Source of the DNA: Verrucomicrobiaceae bacterium
Lineage (GTDB): Bacteria > Verrucomicrobiota > Verrucomicrobiia > Chthoniobacterales > Chthoniobacteraceae
Length of the DNA: 51,806 nucleotides
Reading direction: 5' to 3'
Assembly: GCA_005791535.1 (NCBI GenBank)
Contig: SXWH01000080.1
Span: forward strand, 1-51,806
The position numbers were made by a program, and so were the translations under genes. Positions 7,698 through 16,982 of this stretch are shown piece by piece; the stretch's first letter is position 1; every line of letters begins with the position of its first letter. The notes beneath the pieces were generated by a model. It saw only the letters and a list, made by a program, of their open reading frames with translations. It was not told the DNA's origin and searched no databases.

Positions 7698-10541
7698 ATG
7701 AAATCCATTGTCATGAGAAAACAACTGAATCGTCACCTTTTTACGTTATTTGCGAGCGCTGCTTTTTCCGGTTTTTCACTTTCGCACGTTTATGCCGTTC
7801 CAAACTACATTCCTGACTCTGCGAGTCCTGTAGGTTCGGTTGCTAATTCTCAGGACGGTGGGGTTGGGCTCAGTTATGGGTTGGGGTTAATTAATGATCA
7901 GTTGGTTTCGGCCACGCTTGCTATTCCAGCTTCCGGTGTGGGATTGCCGAGTGCCACCAAGGATCAATTTAACGAAGCGTTTGTTCTGGCTTTCCAAAGT
8001 GCTGGTAGCATTGAGGATAAAGTTGCTATTATGTCGGCTGCAGTGCATTATGCACCAGTCGTGAAGTCTACGACGTTGCTTCTTGTGCAGAAGGCGATGA
8101 ATGTTTATTTAGTTGATGGTGATTATTCCGAAGAGGGTGCATTGTCTATTTTGTCCGGGGCCTTGGGAACGGAGTCTGGATCATCAGCTGATGTGATCAA
8201 GGGATTGATTTTGGCTGTCGGTGAATTTGGTGATGAGTTTCAGGAGGCAGCTACTGGTTCGTTGGCTGCTGGTTTGTACGTGGAATCATTTGAGCGCACA
8301 GGTTACGATGATGCCGTGAATGCTGGCAAGCTTGTCGGGGCCTTTGCTGAAGCGGCAGTGAAAAGCGTAGTGAAGCCGGGTGCAAAAGGGTATAGCCCTG
8401 AGTCTTTTTCCGGTGCGGTTAATTCTGTAGCGTATGAATTAGTCCGAGCGGTCTTGGAGTCAAATTCTGACTTGGTGTTGAGTGATGTATCTACGGGGGT
8501 GATGAAAGGTTACAAGGCATTGCTCGCAACCAAATTGGTGGATTACTCGGATGGGTTTCAATCTATTTCCTCCGCTCTTGCAGACGCGTCGTTGGGGCAG
8601 CGGGCATCGGCGGTATTGGGTGCCTCGAAGGTTTTCGCTGCGTCTGATACTGTTAATTTTGAACTGCTGAAAGCCGCTTTCGATAGTGTTCCCGAGACTA
8701 ATGCTGTGGCTGACGGCTTCAAGGCGACGCTCGGTAACACCGGTGGCGCGGCATCTCGTGTGGCTGGGTTCACTACTTATGCATCGGCGAATCCTCTGCT
8801 GGCGCCTTATTACGCGCTCGGTGCCGTCGGTGCATCGGCTGCCCTTTCTCCGGCGATCGTCACTGCTGGTATGGGTAGTCTCTCTAACACAGAAACCAAG
8901 AGTTTGCTTTTGGAAGTTCTTTCGAGAGAGGTTCCAGAGCAGGCGGCGAAGTCTTCAGCTGCTGCGGTGTCTGCTGTGGGTGGGCTTTCTGCAGAGCAGG
9001 CTTTGAATGCATCTCTCCCCAATGCAATTTCCCTCTATTCTGGTTCAATAGTGAAGGAGGTGGCGAAGGTATCGCCAGCAACTTCGACATCGCTGCTGGC
9101 CAGCACGGTCATTAATGCTCTGACTTCCGCACCTGCAGTTGGACCTGAGGATGATTTTAAATCAGGTGTTATCGATGGGATTTCCGAAATTATGAAGTTG
9201 AGGAAGGGCTCAGGGGATTTCACTTCTATTATAAACTCCGGTATAGCGGCCGGTTACGGGACTAGCATGGTCTGTGAGGCGGTTGCTGTAGCAATCGGTA
9301 GAGGTGATGCTAAGGTAGATCATTCAGCAGTTCTCACTGAGGCTTTGATTTCTCAAGGTGCTTCGAGTGATGAGATTCAGTCAGTTTTACTTGCTGAGAG
9401 GGTTTCGCGGATTTCAGTAGTAAGTAAGGCCCCGATCAAAACAACCTTAGCGGAGATTAGGAATGCTCCGATTTCAAGTCTAGCGGCTGCGGTACTTGCT
9501 GGCGGTGCTGTTGACGAAGCATCTACCCCCATATTCCTTGCTGCTGCGTTGCGTCAGGGATGGGGATCGGCGTCGTATGAGCAGAATTTGGATATACTCA
9601 AAAGCGCTAAGTCAGTTTCCAAGAAACTTGAGGACGACATTCAGATTGCATATGAAACAGCTGAGAAGGTTCTGGCTGACTCGGATCAGCTGTTTGAAAT
9701 TGTTTCGAACCAGACAATTAAGTTTCCTAAGAGGGGCGTCGTTGTGGCCGCCGCCGCCGCTGCAGCGGCTCCAGGTTACGCAAATTTCGTGGCCCGTGCA
9801 GCGGGGTTCAGGGCCACAACTGCTACCGTCGGTAAGTTGCCAGCAGCTATATTTGATGCAGCAGACATGGACGCCAACTTGAACAGTAATCCCTCTGCTG
9901 CGGCGGCAATATCGGCCGGTTTTGTTTCCGGGATTATTGATCAGAAACAGTCGGCGGTAAATCAGGAGAAGTTACTGGCTGCTGTCGTGTTTGCATTAGT
10001 TAAAGAGGCTTCTTCTTATGGATTCAAGGGGACTCCGAAGGTCGGTACTACTCCAGCTTCTGGGGGCTTCAGGACTGTTGATATATTGACAGGGGCTGCT
10101 CCAACCAGTTCTACTGGTGCAGAGTACGGAACGGCCGCCGCGGTTACTGGTGCCACATCAGTTCTATCTAATACTGGTGATAATGGTTTATTTGCTCTAA
10201 ATAACTCATCTCCCCTCTACGTCATGCTTCGCGCAGCGGGTAAAGCGGTGGGCAAGGCTGTTGGTTCTGAGATGACTGTGATAGCTCAAGCTGCTGCTCA
10301 GGCCGCAGTATGGGTTTCAGGGGTGGGTGCTATTTATGATGTTAGCAATATAGCAATCGCGATTAGTCAAGGTGCATTTAATACCACATCGCTCATACCA
10401 GACTCAAGGATCCTTGAAGCTGCAAACTCAGGAAAAGCTGAGGCTCTCTTAGGATTTAAGGGTGCGGGTGCTGCCGGCGTGGTGGATTACGCCCACTTCA
10501 ATACTAATAATAGCCCGGTAACCGACATCTCGAACTTCTAA
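7698..10541 (+). CDS. Exported Ala/Ser/Val-rich orphan protein of 947 residues
   Basis: I do not recognise this family. The N-terminus is basic and then hydrophobic (RHLFTLFASAAFSGFSLSHVYA), fitting a signal peptide cleaved near VYA/VPN. A second ATG at 7713 is an alternative start, and neither has a clear ribosome-binding site. The rest is low in aromatic residues, rich in Ala, Ser, Val and Gly, has very few cysteines (one near 9269) and reads as many short predicted helices separated by Gly/Ser/Asp turns, suggesting a helical solenoid or filament. No enzyme motif or C-terminal sorting signal is visible. Codon third positions are strikingly T-rich (GTT, GCT, TCT) compared with the GC-ending codons of all neighbours. 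It has its own promoter candidate and a strong terminator, so it is a single-gene unit. Recent transfer or a highly expressed surface protein are both possible. Confidence 0.75.
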   Translation: MKSIVMRKQLNRHLFTLFASAAFSGFSLSHVYAVPNYIPDSASPVGSVANSQDGGVGLSYGLGLINDQLVSATLAIPASGVGLPSATKDQFNEAFVLAFQSAGSIEDKVAIMSAAVHYAPVVKSTTLLLVQKAMNVYLVDGDYSEEGALSILSGALGTESGSSADVIKGLILAVGEFGDEFQEAATGSLAAGLYVESFERTGYDDAVNAGKLVGAFAEAAVKSVVKPGAKGYSPESFSGAVNSVAYELVRAVLESNSDLVLSDVSTGVMKGYKALLATKLVDYSDGFQSISSALADASLGQRASAVLGASKVFAASDTVNFELLKAAFDSVPETNAVADGFKATLGNTGGAASRVAGFTTYASANPLLAPYYALGAVGASAALSPAIVTAGMGSLSNTETKSLLLEVLSREVPEQAAKSSAAAVSAVGGLSAEQALNASLPNAISLYSGSIVKEVAKVSPATSTSLLASTVINALTSAPAVGPEDDFKSGVIDGISEIMKLRKGSGDFTSIINSGIAAGYGTSMVCEAVAVAIGRGDAKVDHSAVLTEALISQGASSDEIQSVLLAERVSRISVVSKAPIKTTLAEIRNAPISSLAAAVLAGGAVDEASTPIFLAAALRQGWGSASYEQNLDILKSAKSVSKKLEDDIQIAYETAEKVLADSDQLFEIVSNQTIKFPKRGVVVAAAAAAAAPGYANFVARAAGFRATTATVGKLPAAIFDAADMDANLNSNPSAAAAISAGFVSGIIDQKQSAVNQEKLLAAVVFALVKEASSYGFKGTPKVGTTPASGGFRTVDILTGAAPTSSTGAEYGTAAAVTGATSVLSNTGDNGLFALNNSSPLYVMLRAAGKAVGKAVGSEMTVIAQAAAQAAVWVSGVGAIYDVSNIAIAISQGAFNTTSLIPDSRILEAANSGKAEALLGFKGAGAAGVVDYAHFNTNNSPVTDISNF

Positions 10542-10565
10542 TTCGGGAGCGGGTAAATATTTCGC

Positions 10566-10597
10566 AAACACCCCTGCAGGGAACTGCAGGGGTGTTT
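10566..10597 (+). terminator. Rho-independent terminator after the orphan gene
   Basis: A perfect 14-bp inverted repeat, AAACACCCCTGCAG at 10566-10579 and its complement at 10584-10597, with a GGAA loop. It begins 24 bp after the stop at 10541. The U-tract is short (TTT, inside the stem), but the stem is very stable. It separates the orphan gene from the glycan operon downstream. Confidence 0.8.
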
Positions 10598-10707
10598 CGC
10601 GTACCGAGACATCGTAGCGAGCTTGTTTCCCGCGAACATGCATCCCCGTCTCTGGATGAAATGAACACAACATTGACGCGCTTCGGCGCATCGGACACTC
10701 ACTCTTT

Positions 10708-12840
10708 GTGCAATATCTGATCGTAGCACTGACGCTCATCGCATTTCTGGTCGGCCAGGCCCTCATTGGGGGGGCGAAGCCCGTATTTGCGATACCGGCC
10801 TACTTAATTATCGCCATTGCATCCGTTGTGACCTTGTTTGCAGTGTTTCGAAAAGGGACGGTCGGAGTGCGTTCGCTCCCCTTGATCTCAACATTGCTGC
10901 TCGCGAGTTACGTAATCTGGCGTGCGCTAACCTCGCCGATTCCCTACCTTGCCCTGTCCGATCTACTCATGGTCGGCGGAGCGCTGTGTGTGTATCTGCT
11001 GATCGCGCTGTATGTCTCCACTCCAAAGGCCCGACTCTGGTTGCTTGGAGGGTTCTTCTTAATCGGATTTCTCCATGTCGTCGCCGGCGTAATCCAGTTT
11101 CGGTACGAAGATGACTTTATGTTCCTTTCGTATCTTCCGGATGCGTTTCCGATTCCCCAGATTTTCCGGAATGCAAGCGGATGGCGGGCCAGCGGATTTT
11201 ACGTCTGTCCGAATCACATGGCGGGTTACCTTGAATCGCTGGCGGTTTTTGCCCTCGCGTATTGCTGCTGGGGAAAGTTTTCGCCAATCGCGAGGATGCT
11301 CCTCGGCTACGTCGTAATTTACTGTTTGGTAGGAATTGCGCTGACCGGAAGTCGCGGCGGATACTTGAGTTCGGCATTTGCACTGGTCTTTCTGATGGGA
11401 ATGTCGCTTTGGTTTCTGAAAAAGCTTCGCAGCAGCCGGCTTGGTGCAATGATGGCTGTCTCGGTCGCCCTTGGCGTGGTAGTGATCGGGGGCGGTGCGT
11501 TCGCGATGAATCGAAATGCGACCATCGGCAACCGGATGAGCGACATCAGCTACGATGCCGGTTCGGTGCGTTTCGACATGTGGCAGGCTGCGGTGAAGCA
11601 GGCTAGATTAAACCCTGTGTGCGGCACAGGAGCGGGGACTTACCTGTACTACGGACGCGAGTTTCGCTCGCCGAATGTGCAGCGCGATCCGATTCATGTT
11701 CACTGCGATTACTTGGAACTGCTCGCTGAATACGGGATCATCGGCTGCGTATTCATGGCATTTTTCATAGGAACCCATGCAGTCGCTGGGTTTAAAAGCG
11801 CGTCCCTGATCATCCGAAACCGCCTCCGTCCGTCGGGTCGCTCGTTTTCCAGCGAACTCGCGGTGATTGCGGGGGCTCTTGCCACCGTCGCTGCGCTGCT
11901 CGCGCACTCCGTCGTGGACTTCAACTTTCATCTGCCTGCGAACACCCTCTTCTTTGCCGCTGTGTTTGGCATTCTCGCATGCCCGACGACCGACCCGAAA
12001 TTGCTGCCGGAGCGAAATGGCACGGGTGTCGCGCGCATCTCCCGATTTGTGCTGCCGGTGGCGGCTGTGTTGCTTTCGATAAAGTGCATGTCTGTTTTCC
12101 GTGGCGAATACCATGCGGAGTGGGCGCGCGTTCATCTGCGGAACAAGCTCTTTGTTGACAACGTAAAATCCTTTCAGGCAGCCGCTTCCTGGAGTCTTGC
12201 GCCGATGGCCGCCGGAGTCATCGCGCCATCGCCGGGAACCGAGGCTCAGTGGTCTGTAGATTACCAGCGCCAGCATCTTTTCCCGCTCGTCCGCGCAGAG
12301 GCGGAGAAGGCGCGGACTTTGAGCCCCGGAAATGTGGATGCGCCCTATTATCTGGCCGAGGCATTGCATTTCAGTGGCGTTTATGATCCGGAGCCTTCAA
12401 AACAGAGAGATTACTTTGAAGCGGCGGTGAAAGAGTTCATCAAAGGCGAGGAGATTTTTCCTCAGGATACCCGTTATAACCTGAAACTTGCCCGAACGTA
12501 TCTCCGTTTGAATCGCTTTGCCGAAGCGGAATCCGAAGTGCTGAAAGCGATCAAATCCGACCCGAATTTCGGGAACACCTACGCATTCTATGGCTTGGTT
12601 CTTTGGCAGCAGCGCAAGTTCTTGCGTGCGGAGGCATTTTACACGAAAGCCAACAGCTTTCCCGGCGGAAACGATCTTGCCAGGGTAGGTATGCAGGATG
12701 TGGCGCGGGTTCGGGCGCTCGCCAAGAACCCGGACCAGGTGGAGCGGTTCGGCGATCCATTTGACCAGTTTGATATGGAGCCGCCGACCGAGGCTGACAT
12801 CGCAATCGGGGTTGGAGCGAAGCAGGAAGAGTCGCAATGA
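10708..12840 (+). CDS. O-antigen ligase/polymerase (Wzy_C) family membrane protein with C-terminal TPRs
   Basis: 710 residues starting at GTG 10708, with about 12 hydrophobic segments over the first 450 residues. The Wzy_C/WaaL signature is visible: an N-terminal half with PNHMAGYLE, then LTGSRGGYLS, then GTGAGTYLYYGREF and HVHCDYLELLAEYGIIG, the periplasmic-loop region that in this superfamily handles lipid-linked glycans. From about residue 550 there are TPR-like helices (RYNLKLARTYLRLNRFAEAE, YAFYGLVLWQQRKF). The superfamily includes O-antigen ligases, polysaccharide polymerases and protein O-oligosaccharyltransferases, and sequence alone does not decide which. It is the first gene of a four-gene unit whose genes overlap by 4 bp or nearly touch. 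Confidence 0.85.
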   Translation: MQYLIVALTLIAFLVGQALIGGAKPVFAIPAYLIIAIASVVTLFAVFRKGTVGVRSLPLISTLLLASYVIWRALTSPIPYLALSDLLMVGGALCVYLLIALYVSTPKARLWLLGGFFLIGFLHVVAGVIQFRYEDDFMFLSYLPDAFPIPQIFRNASGWRASGFYVCPNHMAGYLESLAVFALAYCCWGKFSPIARMLLGYVVIYCLVGIALTGSRGGYLSSAFALVFLMGMSLWFLKKLRSSRLGAMMAVSVALGVVVIGGGAFAMNRNATIGNRMSDISYDAGSVRFDMWQAAVKQARLNPVCGTGAGTYLYYGREFRSPNVQRDPIHVHCDYLELLAEYGIIGCVFMAFFIGTHAVAGFKSASLIIRNRLRPSGRSFSSELAVIAGALATVAALLAHSVVDFNFHLPANTLFFAAVFGILACPTTDPKLLPERNGTGVARISRFVLPVAAVLLSIKCMSVFRGEYHAEWARVHLRNKLFVDNVKSFQAAASWSLAPMAAGVIAPSPGTEAQWSVDYQRQHLFPLVRAEAEKARTLSPGNVDAPYYLAEALHFSGVYDPEPSKQRDYFEAAVKEFIKGEEIFPQDTRYNLKLARTYLRLNRFAEAESEVLKAIKSDPNFGNTYAFYGLVLWQQRKFLRAEAFYTKANSFPGGNDLARVGMQDVARVRALAKNPDQVERFGDPFDQFDMEPPTEADIAIGVGAKQEESQ

Positions 12841-13889
12841 GCGACGATCGCGTGAAGTCGGGACGTACGCTTTTCAATCTCGAACGGGCAAGTCTCGCGT
12901 ATTGCTGCGGCATGTTGCTTCTGCTCGCGTGCGTGGAATGGGCGGCCGAGTCGTGGATTCCATTCACCATCCTGCTTTACGCCCCGCCGGCGTTGTATGC
13001 CGCCGGCTTCTTCGTGCTCACGCCTCTGATGATCTGGCGGCGCAAGTGGCGTCACGTAGGCCTTCATGCGGCCTGCCTGCTCTTTCTGTTCACCGGCTTC
13101 ATGACCTATCGAATGCACCGTCCGACAGCCGCGGTTGCGGGCCGAATCACGGTGATTTCGCACAACATCGGGCAGGGCGATCGTGAAGCCTTTGCGGATT
13201 ATTTTCCAGGCGAGGAGCCGGACGTGGTGCTGCTTCAGGACGCGGGTCGAGGGCGTGAGGCGTTCGCGAAGCGCTTTCCTCGTCACCGAATCCGCGCGCT
13301 TGATCAATTTGTGATTCTCACACCGCACACGATCCTCCGCGCCGATGTGCTCGACTCGGTGCGATGGAAGGAGCGTTCGGTCGCGGTGCGATACGAACTC
13401 ATGGTGAACGGGCGCGAAGTTGCCGTGTATAATGTCCACCTCCCGACGCCGCGGGCATCTCTTCGCGGGAGTCTTTCCCCGCGCGTGTGGCTTGAGGCTT
13501 TGGGACTGCGCGCCGCGCCAACCGAGGGCTTTCCAGGTTATCGCGCGTGGATTGATGCGCGCATAGCACTCGCGCGCAGCCTGCTCGCCGAGATTTCAAA
13601 AGAAAAACTGCCCTACATCGTCGGCGGCGATTTTAACATGCCGGACCACGGCCGGATGTATCGTATGATTGCGGCGGAAATGGCGGACGCGTTTGCAAAT
13701 GCCGGAAATGGATGGGGGCTCACTTTTTCCGGGAGTAAAGATAGCGCGGTCGCGGCAGCATTCGGACCGTGGCTGCGGATCGACTATTTGTTTGCCGGAA
13801 AGGGGTGGAAACCTGTTAATTGCAGGACTGCGGACGACCCGCGCTCGCAGCACAGGGCGTTGCTTGCACGCTTCGCACCCACACCCTGA
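12837..13889 (+). CDS. Membrane-anchored endonuclease/exonuclease/phosphatase (EEP) family hydrolase
   Basis: Starts inside the stop of the ligase gene (ATGA overlap), so translation is probably coupled. About 95 N-terminal residues form three membrane helices; the EEP domain follows: SHNIGQGD with Asn110, VVLLQDAG, a VHLP segment, GGDFNMPD with the catalytic Asp/Asn pair, and RIDYLF. The final EEP motif, normally SDHxP, reads SQHRA here, so the Asp that polarises the catalytic His is replaced by Gln. The domain probably faces the periplasm. Family members cut phosphodiesters in nucleic acids, phospholipids or inositol phosphates. Next to a Wzy-type protein and glycosyltransferases, a lipid- or glycan-phosphodiester substrate is more likely than DNA (inference). 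Confidence 0.83.
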   Translation: MSDDRVKSGRTLFNLERASLAYCCGMLLLLACVEWAAESWIPFTILLYAPPALYAAGFFVLTPLMIWRRKWRHVGLHAACLLFLFTGFMTYRMHRPTAAVAGRITVISHNIGQGDREAFADYFPGEEPDVVLLQDAGRGREAFAKRFPRHRIRALDQFVILTPHTILRADVLDSVRWKERSVAVRYELMVNGREVAVYNVHLPTPRASLRGSLSPRVWLEALGLRAAPTEGFPGYRAWIDARIALARSLLAEISKEKLPYIVGGDFNMPDHGRMYRMIAAEMADAFANAGNGWGLTFSGSKDSAVAAAFGPWLRIDYLFAGKGWKPVNCRTADDPRSQHRALLARFAPTP

Positions 13890-13893
13890 ATTT

Positions 13894-15567
13894 ATGCCCG
13901 AGTCCGCTTCAAACCAAACCCGCATCAAGGCCATCCTATGGCTGTTGATCGTATTTGCGCTCTGTTTCGACACGGCTTTTCTCTGGCAGCGCGCGGGTGG
14001 CGCGTACGAAAGCGAATACGGCGCGCATCCCGATGAGGCGGCGCATTACGTCACCGGTCTGTTTGTGCGGGATGCGGTGACGACGATTCCGGAAGCTGTG
14101 AAATTGCGTTCCATCACGCCGATGAAGGCATTTGGAGCCGACGCGCCAAACGGCTTCTACGCTCACTATCCAAAGGTTGCACTCGGCGTCTGGCCGCCCG
14201 GTTTTTATGTGGTGCAGACAGCATGGACGCTGCCGTTTGGTGTCTCGCGAAACTCCATCATGCTGCTGATGGCCGCGATCGCAGCGGGCGTCGGAGTCTT
14301 GATTTTTCAAATGGTGCGCCGCGAGTTTGGAATCTCGGCCGGCGCGATTGCGGCTCTGCTCTGGCTATCGGCGCCTTTAATCCGTATGTACTATGGAATG
14401 GTGATGGCCGAAATGCTTTGCGCATTCACGATGTTTGCCGCGACGATTTTCTGGGGCCGGTATCTCGATTCCCGCAAAACGTGCGATGCCGTGCTGTTCG
14501 GTGTCCTCGGGGCGGCTGCAATTTTGACGAAGGGAACCGGGCTCGCTCTCGCGCTTATGGTCGTGTTCTCGATTTTGCTGAGTGGTAAGTTAGCGATTCT
14601 GGGTGAACGCGGCACGTGGATTGGTGCTGCCCTTGTAGCAATCATCGCCGGGCCATGGACGTGGTATTTTCGCAATGCCGGCACGCAGGTGGGCGGATGG
14701 TCCGACAATTCGGGTGGCTTCTCCATCGATTTCACGCTCAAGGCTCTCCCGTTCTATGCGCGGCATCTGGTGCTGGCTACGGGAATCGCTATTGCTGTTC
14801 TCGCGATTGTCGGCATCTACGCGCGGTGCGTGAAACGTGGCGAAAATCACGGGCGATGGGCCGCATTCGCCTCGCTCGTTTTCGGCGTTTACGTATTTCA
14901 GTGTTTGATTCCTGTTGGCGACGAGTCCCGTCACATCATCGCCGCGACTCCTGCGCTTGTGGTCCTCGCGTTTGCGGGGCTTGATTGGCTTCTGTCATCA
15001 TCCCGGTTCCCTGCGGTTGCGCGCCTCGCTCCGGAAAATAAGCGCCGGGTGATGGCGTTGCTTCTTGTTTTTCTGTCAATGCCGGTCTTCGCGATGACGC
15101 GCGTAAAGAAGGATACTGCGGGGTTTGCCGCGCCTGCCGAATGGATCATTGAGAACGCTCCGGCTTCGCGCGTTCTCGTTTGTTCCGATGCCGAAGGCGA
15201 GGGGATGTTCATATCCGAGATTGCGATGCGCGATGAGCGACCGGGAATCACGGTCGAGCGTGGCAGCAAATCACTCGTCGACCCGAAGGGTCGCACTTGG
15301 GATGGCAGGAATCTGAAGGAGCGATTCGATGCCGATGGCTTGGTTGAATATCTCAGCGCCGGAAAAATCGATTTTATTGTGCTCGATTCCGCCGTTCCGG
15401 AACGGCGGCGCGCAGGCTACCATGACCAACTCACTCGTGCGATTGAGGACAACCCGATGCAATTCTGGAAGGTTCTGGAGTCGCCTGTCACGCGCGCCGG
15501 CGAGCCAATGTATCGACCGCTTCGTCTGTTCAGGATAAGAGGAACCAAGAACCCGATTTCACAATGA
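13894..15567 (+). CDS. Glycosyltransferase family 39 (PMT/ArnT-like) membrane protein
   Basis: 557 residues from the ATG at 13894, only 4 bp after the previous stop; the open frame reaches further upstream but overlaps that gene. One N-terminal helix is followed by a periplasmic loop carrying the acidic motif HPDEAAHY, where the Asp-Glu pair matches the catalytic acids of PMT/ArnT-type enzymes, then about ten further membrane helices to about residue 400. The C-terminal 150 residues are a soluble domain. Such enzymes move a sugar from a polyprenyl-phosphate carrier to lipid, glycan or protein on the outer face of the inner membrane. The next gene overlaps by 4 bp. Confidence 0.85.
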   Translation: MPESASNQTRIKAILWLLIVFALCFDTAFLWQRAGGAYESEYGAHPDEAAHYVTGLFVRDAVTTIPEAVKLRSITPMKAFGADAPNGFYAHYPKVALGVWPPGFYVVQTAWTLPFGVSRNSIMLLMAAIAAGVGVLIFQMVRREFGISAGAIAALLWLSAPLIRMYYGMVMAEMLCAFTMFAATIFWGRYLDSRKTCDAVLFGVLGAAAILTKGTGLALALMVVFSILLSGKLAILGERGTWIGAALVAIIAGPWTWYFRNAGTQVGGWSDNSGGFSIDFTLKALPFYARHLVLATGIAIAVLAIVGIYARCVKRGENHGRWAAFASLVFGVYVFQCLIPVGDESRHIIAATPALVVLAFAGLDWLLSSSRFPAVARLAPENKRRVMALLLVFLSMPVFAMTRVKKDTAGFAAPAEWIIENAPASRVLVCSDAEGEGMFISEIAMRDERPGITVERGSKSLVDPKGRTWDGRNLKERFDADGLVEYLSAGKIDFIVLDSAVPERRRAGYHDQLTRAIEDNPMQFWKVLESPVTRAGEPMYRPLRLFRIRGTKNPISQ

Positions 15568-16982
15568 TGCGTCCGAAGTTTTCAAAGCTTTCAATCTTAA
15601 TGGCTGCCTACAACGAGGAGGAGACGCTTCGTTCGTGCGTTGCAGCGGTGCTCTCATCGCCTCTTCCGGAGGGGCTCGCACGCGAAGTAGTCATCGTGAA
15701 CGACGGTAGCAAGGATGCGACATGGGAGGTGATGCAGGATTTGGAAAAGGATCATCCCGGCGTAATCCGGATTTTCCAGCAACCCGAGAACATGGGTAAA
15801 GGCGCGGCGATTCGCCGGGCGATTAGCGAGATGTCCGGTGACCTCGCCATTTTTCAAGATGCGGACCTTGAGTACGATCCGAACGAGTATTCGAAGATCC
15901 TCGCGCCGATTCTCGATGGTCGCGCCGAGGTGGTCTTCGGCAGCCGATTTGCAGGAGCGGAGCGGAAGGTTCTGCTCTTCTGGCATACCGTGGTGAACAA
16001 GTTCCTCACCTTGCTGAGCAACATGCTCAACGACACAAACTGGACTGATATGGAAACGTGCTACAAGGCTTTCACGGCTACGGCGCTGAAATCCATGCCG
16101 CTGTTTTCAAATCGTTTTGGCATCGAACCGGAGATTACTGCGAAAGTCGCGCTCAACCGCTTCCGCATGTTTGAGGTGCCGATCAATTACAACGGACGCG
16201 GATACGACGAGGGAAAGAAGATTAATTGGAAGGACGGCGTGGCCGCGTTGTGGTTCATTTTCAAATACCGCTTTAGTTCGAAGTACTGCGATGCGGGAAA
16301 GGTCACGCTCGATGCGATTGAGCAGGCACCGAAGTTTAATCGCTGGATGTACGAAAGCGTAAAGCCGTACCTCGGCAAGCGTGTCGCCGAACTTGGCTGT
16401 GGCCGCGGCAATCTCAGTAACTTCTTCCGAAAGCACGAAACCGTGCTGCTGACCGACTATCGCGATGATTACCTTGATCCCTTGCGCGCAAAGTGGGGGC
16501 TGAAAAGGAATCTCTCATTTTCGAAGCTCGATATGAGCCTGCGTGATGACTATGCGGTGCTCACGAAGTTCGCGCCGGACTCCGTCGTGTTTCTCAATGT
16601 TCTTGAGCACATCGAAGACGATCGTGCGGTATTGAAAAACCTTTTCGATCACGTTCCGTCCGGCTGCCGTTTGGTGATTCTCGTTCCATTCGGGATGAAA
16701 CTCTTCAGCGAGTTCGATAAGGAACTTGGTCATTTCCGTCGCTACGAAAAGGGCGAGTTGGAGGGGAAAATGAAGGACGCCGGATTCGAAGTGGAGCGCC
16801 AGTTCTACTTCAATAAAGCGGGAAAGTTGGCCTGGTTCTTCGCCAACACGCTCGGGCGGCGTACAAAGCTCACGCCGCTCCAATTGCGGATCTACAATTT
16901 CCTCACGCCCGCATTTAAAATTTGGGACAAGATCGCCCCCGGAACGGGGTTGAGCACCATTGCCGTCTGCCGCAAGCCTTAG
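15564..16982 (+). CDS. Fusion of a family-2 glycosyltransferase and a SAM-dependent methyltransferase
   Basis: 472 residues. Residues about 8-235 are a GT-A glycosyltransferase of the DPM1/polyprenyl-phosphate glycosyltransferase type: LSILMAAYNEEETL, VIVNDGSKDAT, NMGKGAAIRRA and the metal-binding FQDADLEYDP. Residues about 255-472 are a class I methyltransferase: VAELGCGRGNLSNFF for SAM and FLNVLEHIEDD. The GT half would make a polyprenyl-phosphate-linked sugar, the donor needed by the GT39 enzyme encoded just upstream. The methyltransferase half may methylate a sugar or cap the glycan. It is the last gene of the unit; its stop overlaps the convergent AraC gene's stop by 4 bp. Confidence 0.88.
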   Translation: MMRPKFSKLSILMAAYNEEETLRSCVAAVLSSPLPEGLAREVVIVNDGSKDATWEVMQDLEKDHPGVIRIFQQPENMGKGAAIRRAISEMSGDLAIFQDADLEYDPNEYSKILAPILDGRAEVVFGSRFAGAERKVLLFWHTVVNKFLTLLSNMLNDTNWTDMETCYKAFTATALKSMPLFSNRFGIEPEITAKVALNRFRMFEVPINYNGRGYDEGKKINWKDGVAALWFIFKYRFSSKYCDAGKVTLDAIEQAPKFNRWMYESVKPYLGKRVAELGCGRGNLSNFFRKHETVLLTDYRDDYLDPLRAKWGLKRNLSFSKLDMSLRDDYAVLTKFAPDSVVFLNVLEHIEDDRAVLKNLFDHVPSGCRLVILVPFGMKLFSEFDKELGHFRRYEKGELEGKMKDAGFEVERQFYFNKAGKLAWFFANTLGRRTKLTPLQLRIYNFLTPAFKIWDKIAPGTGLSTIAVCRKP

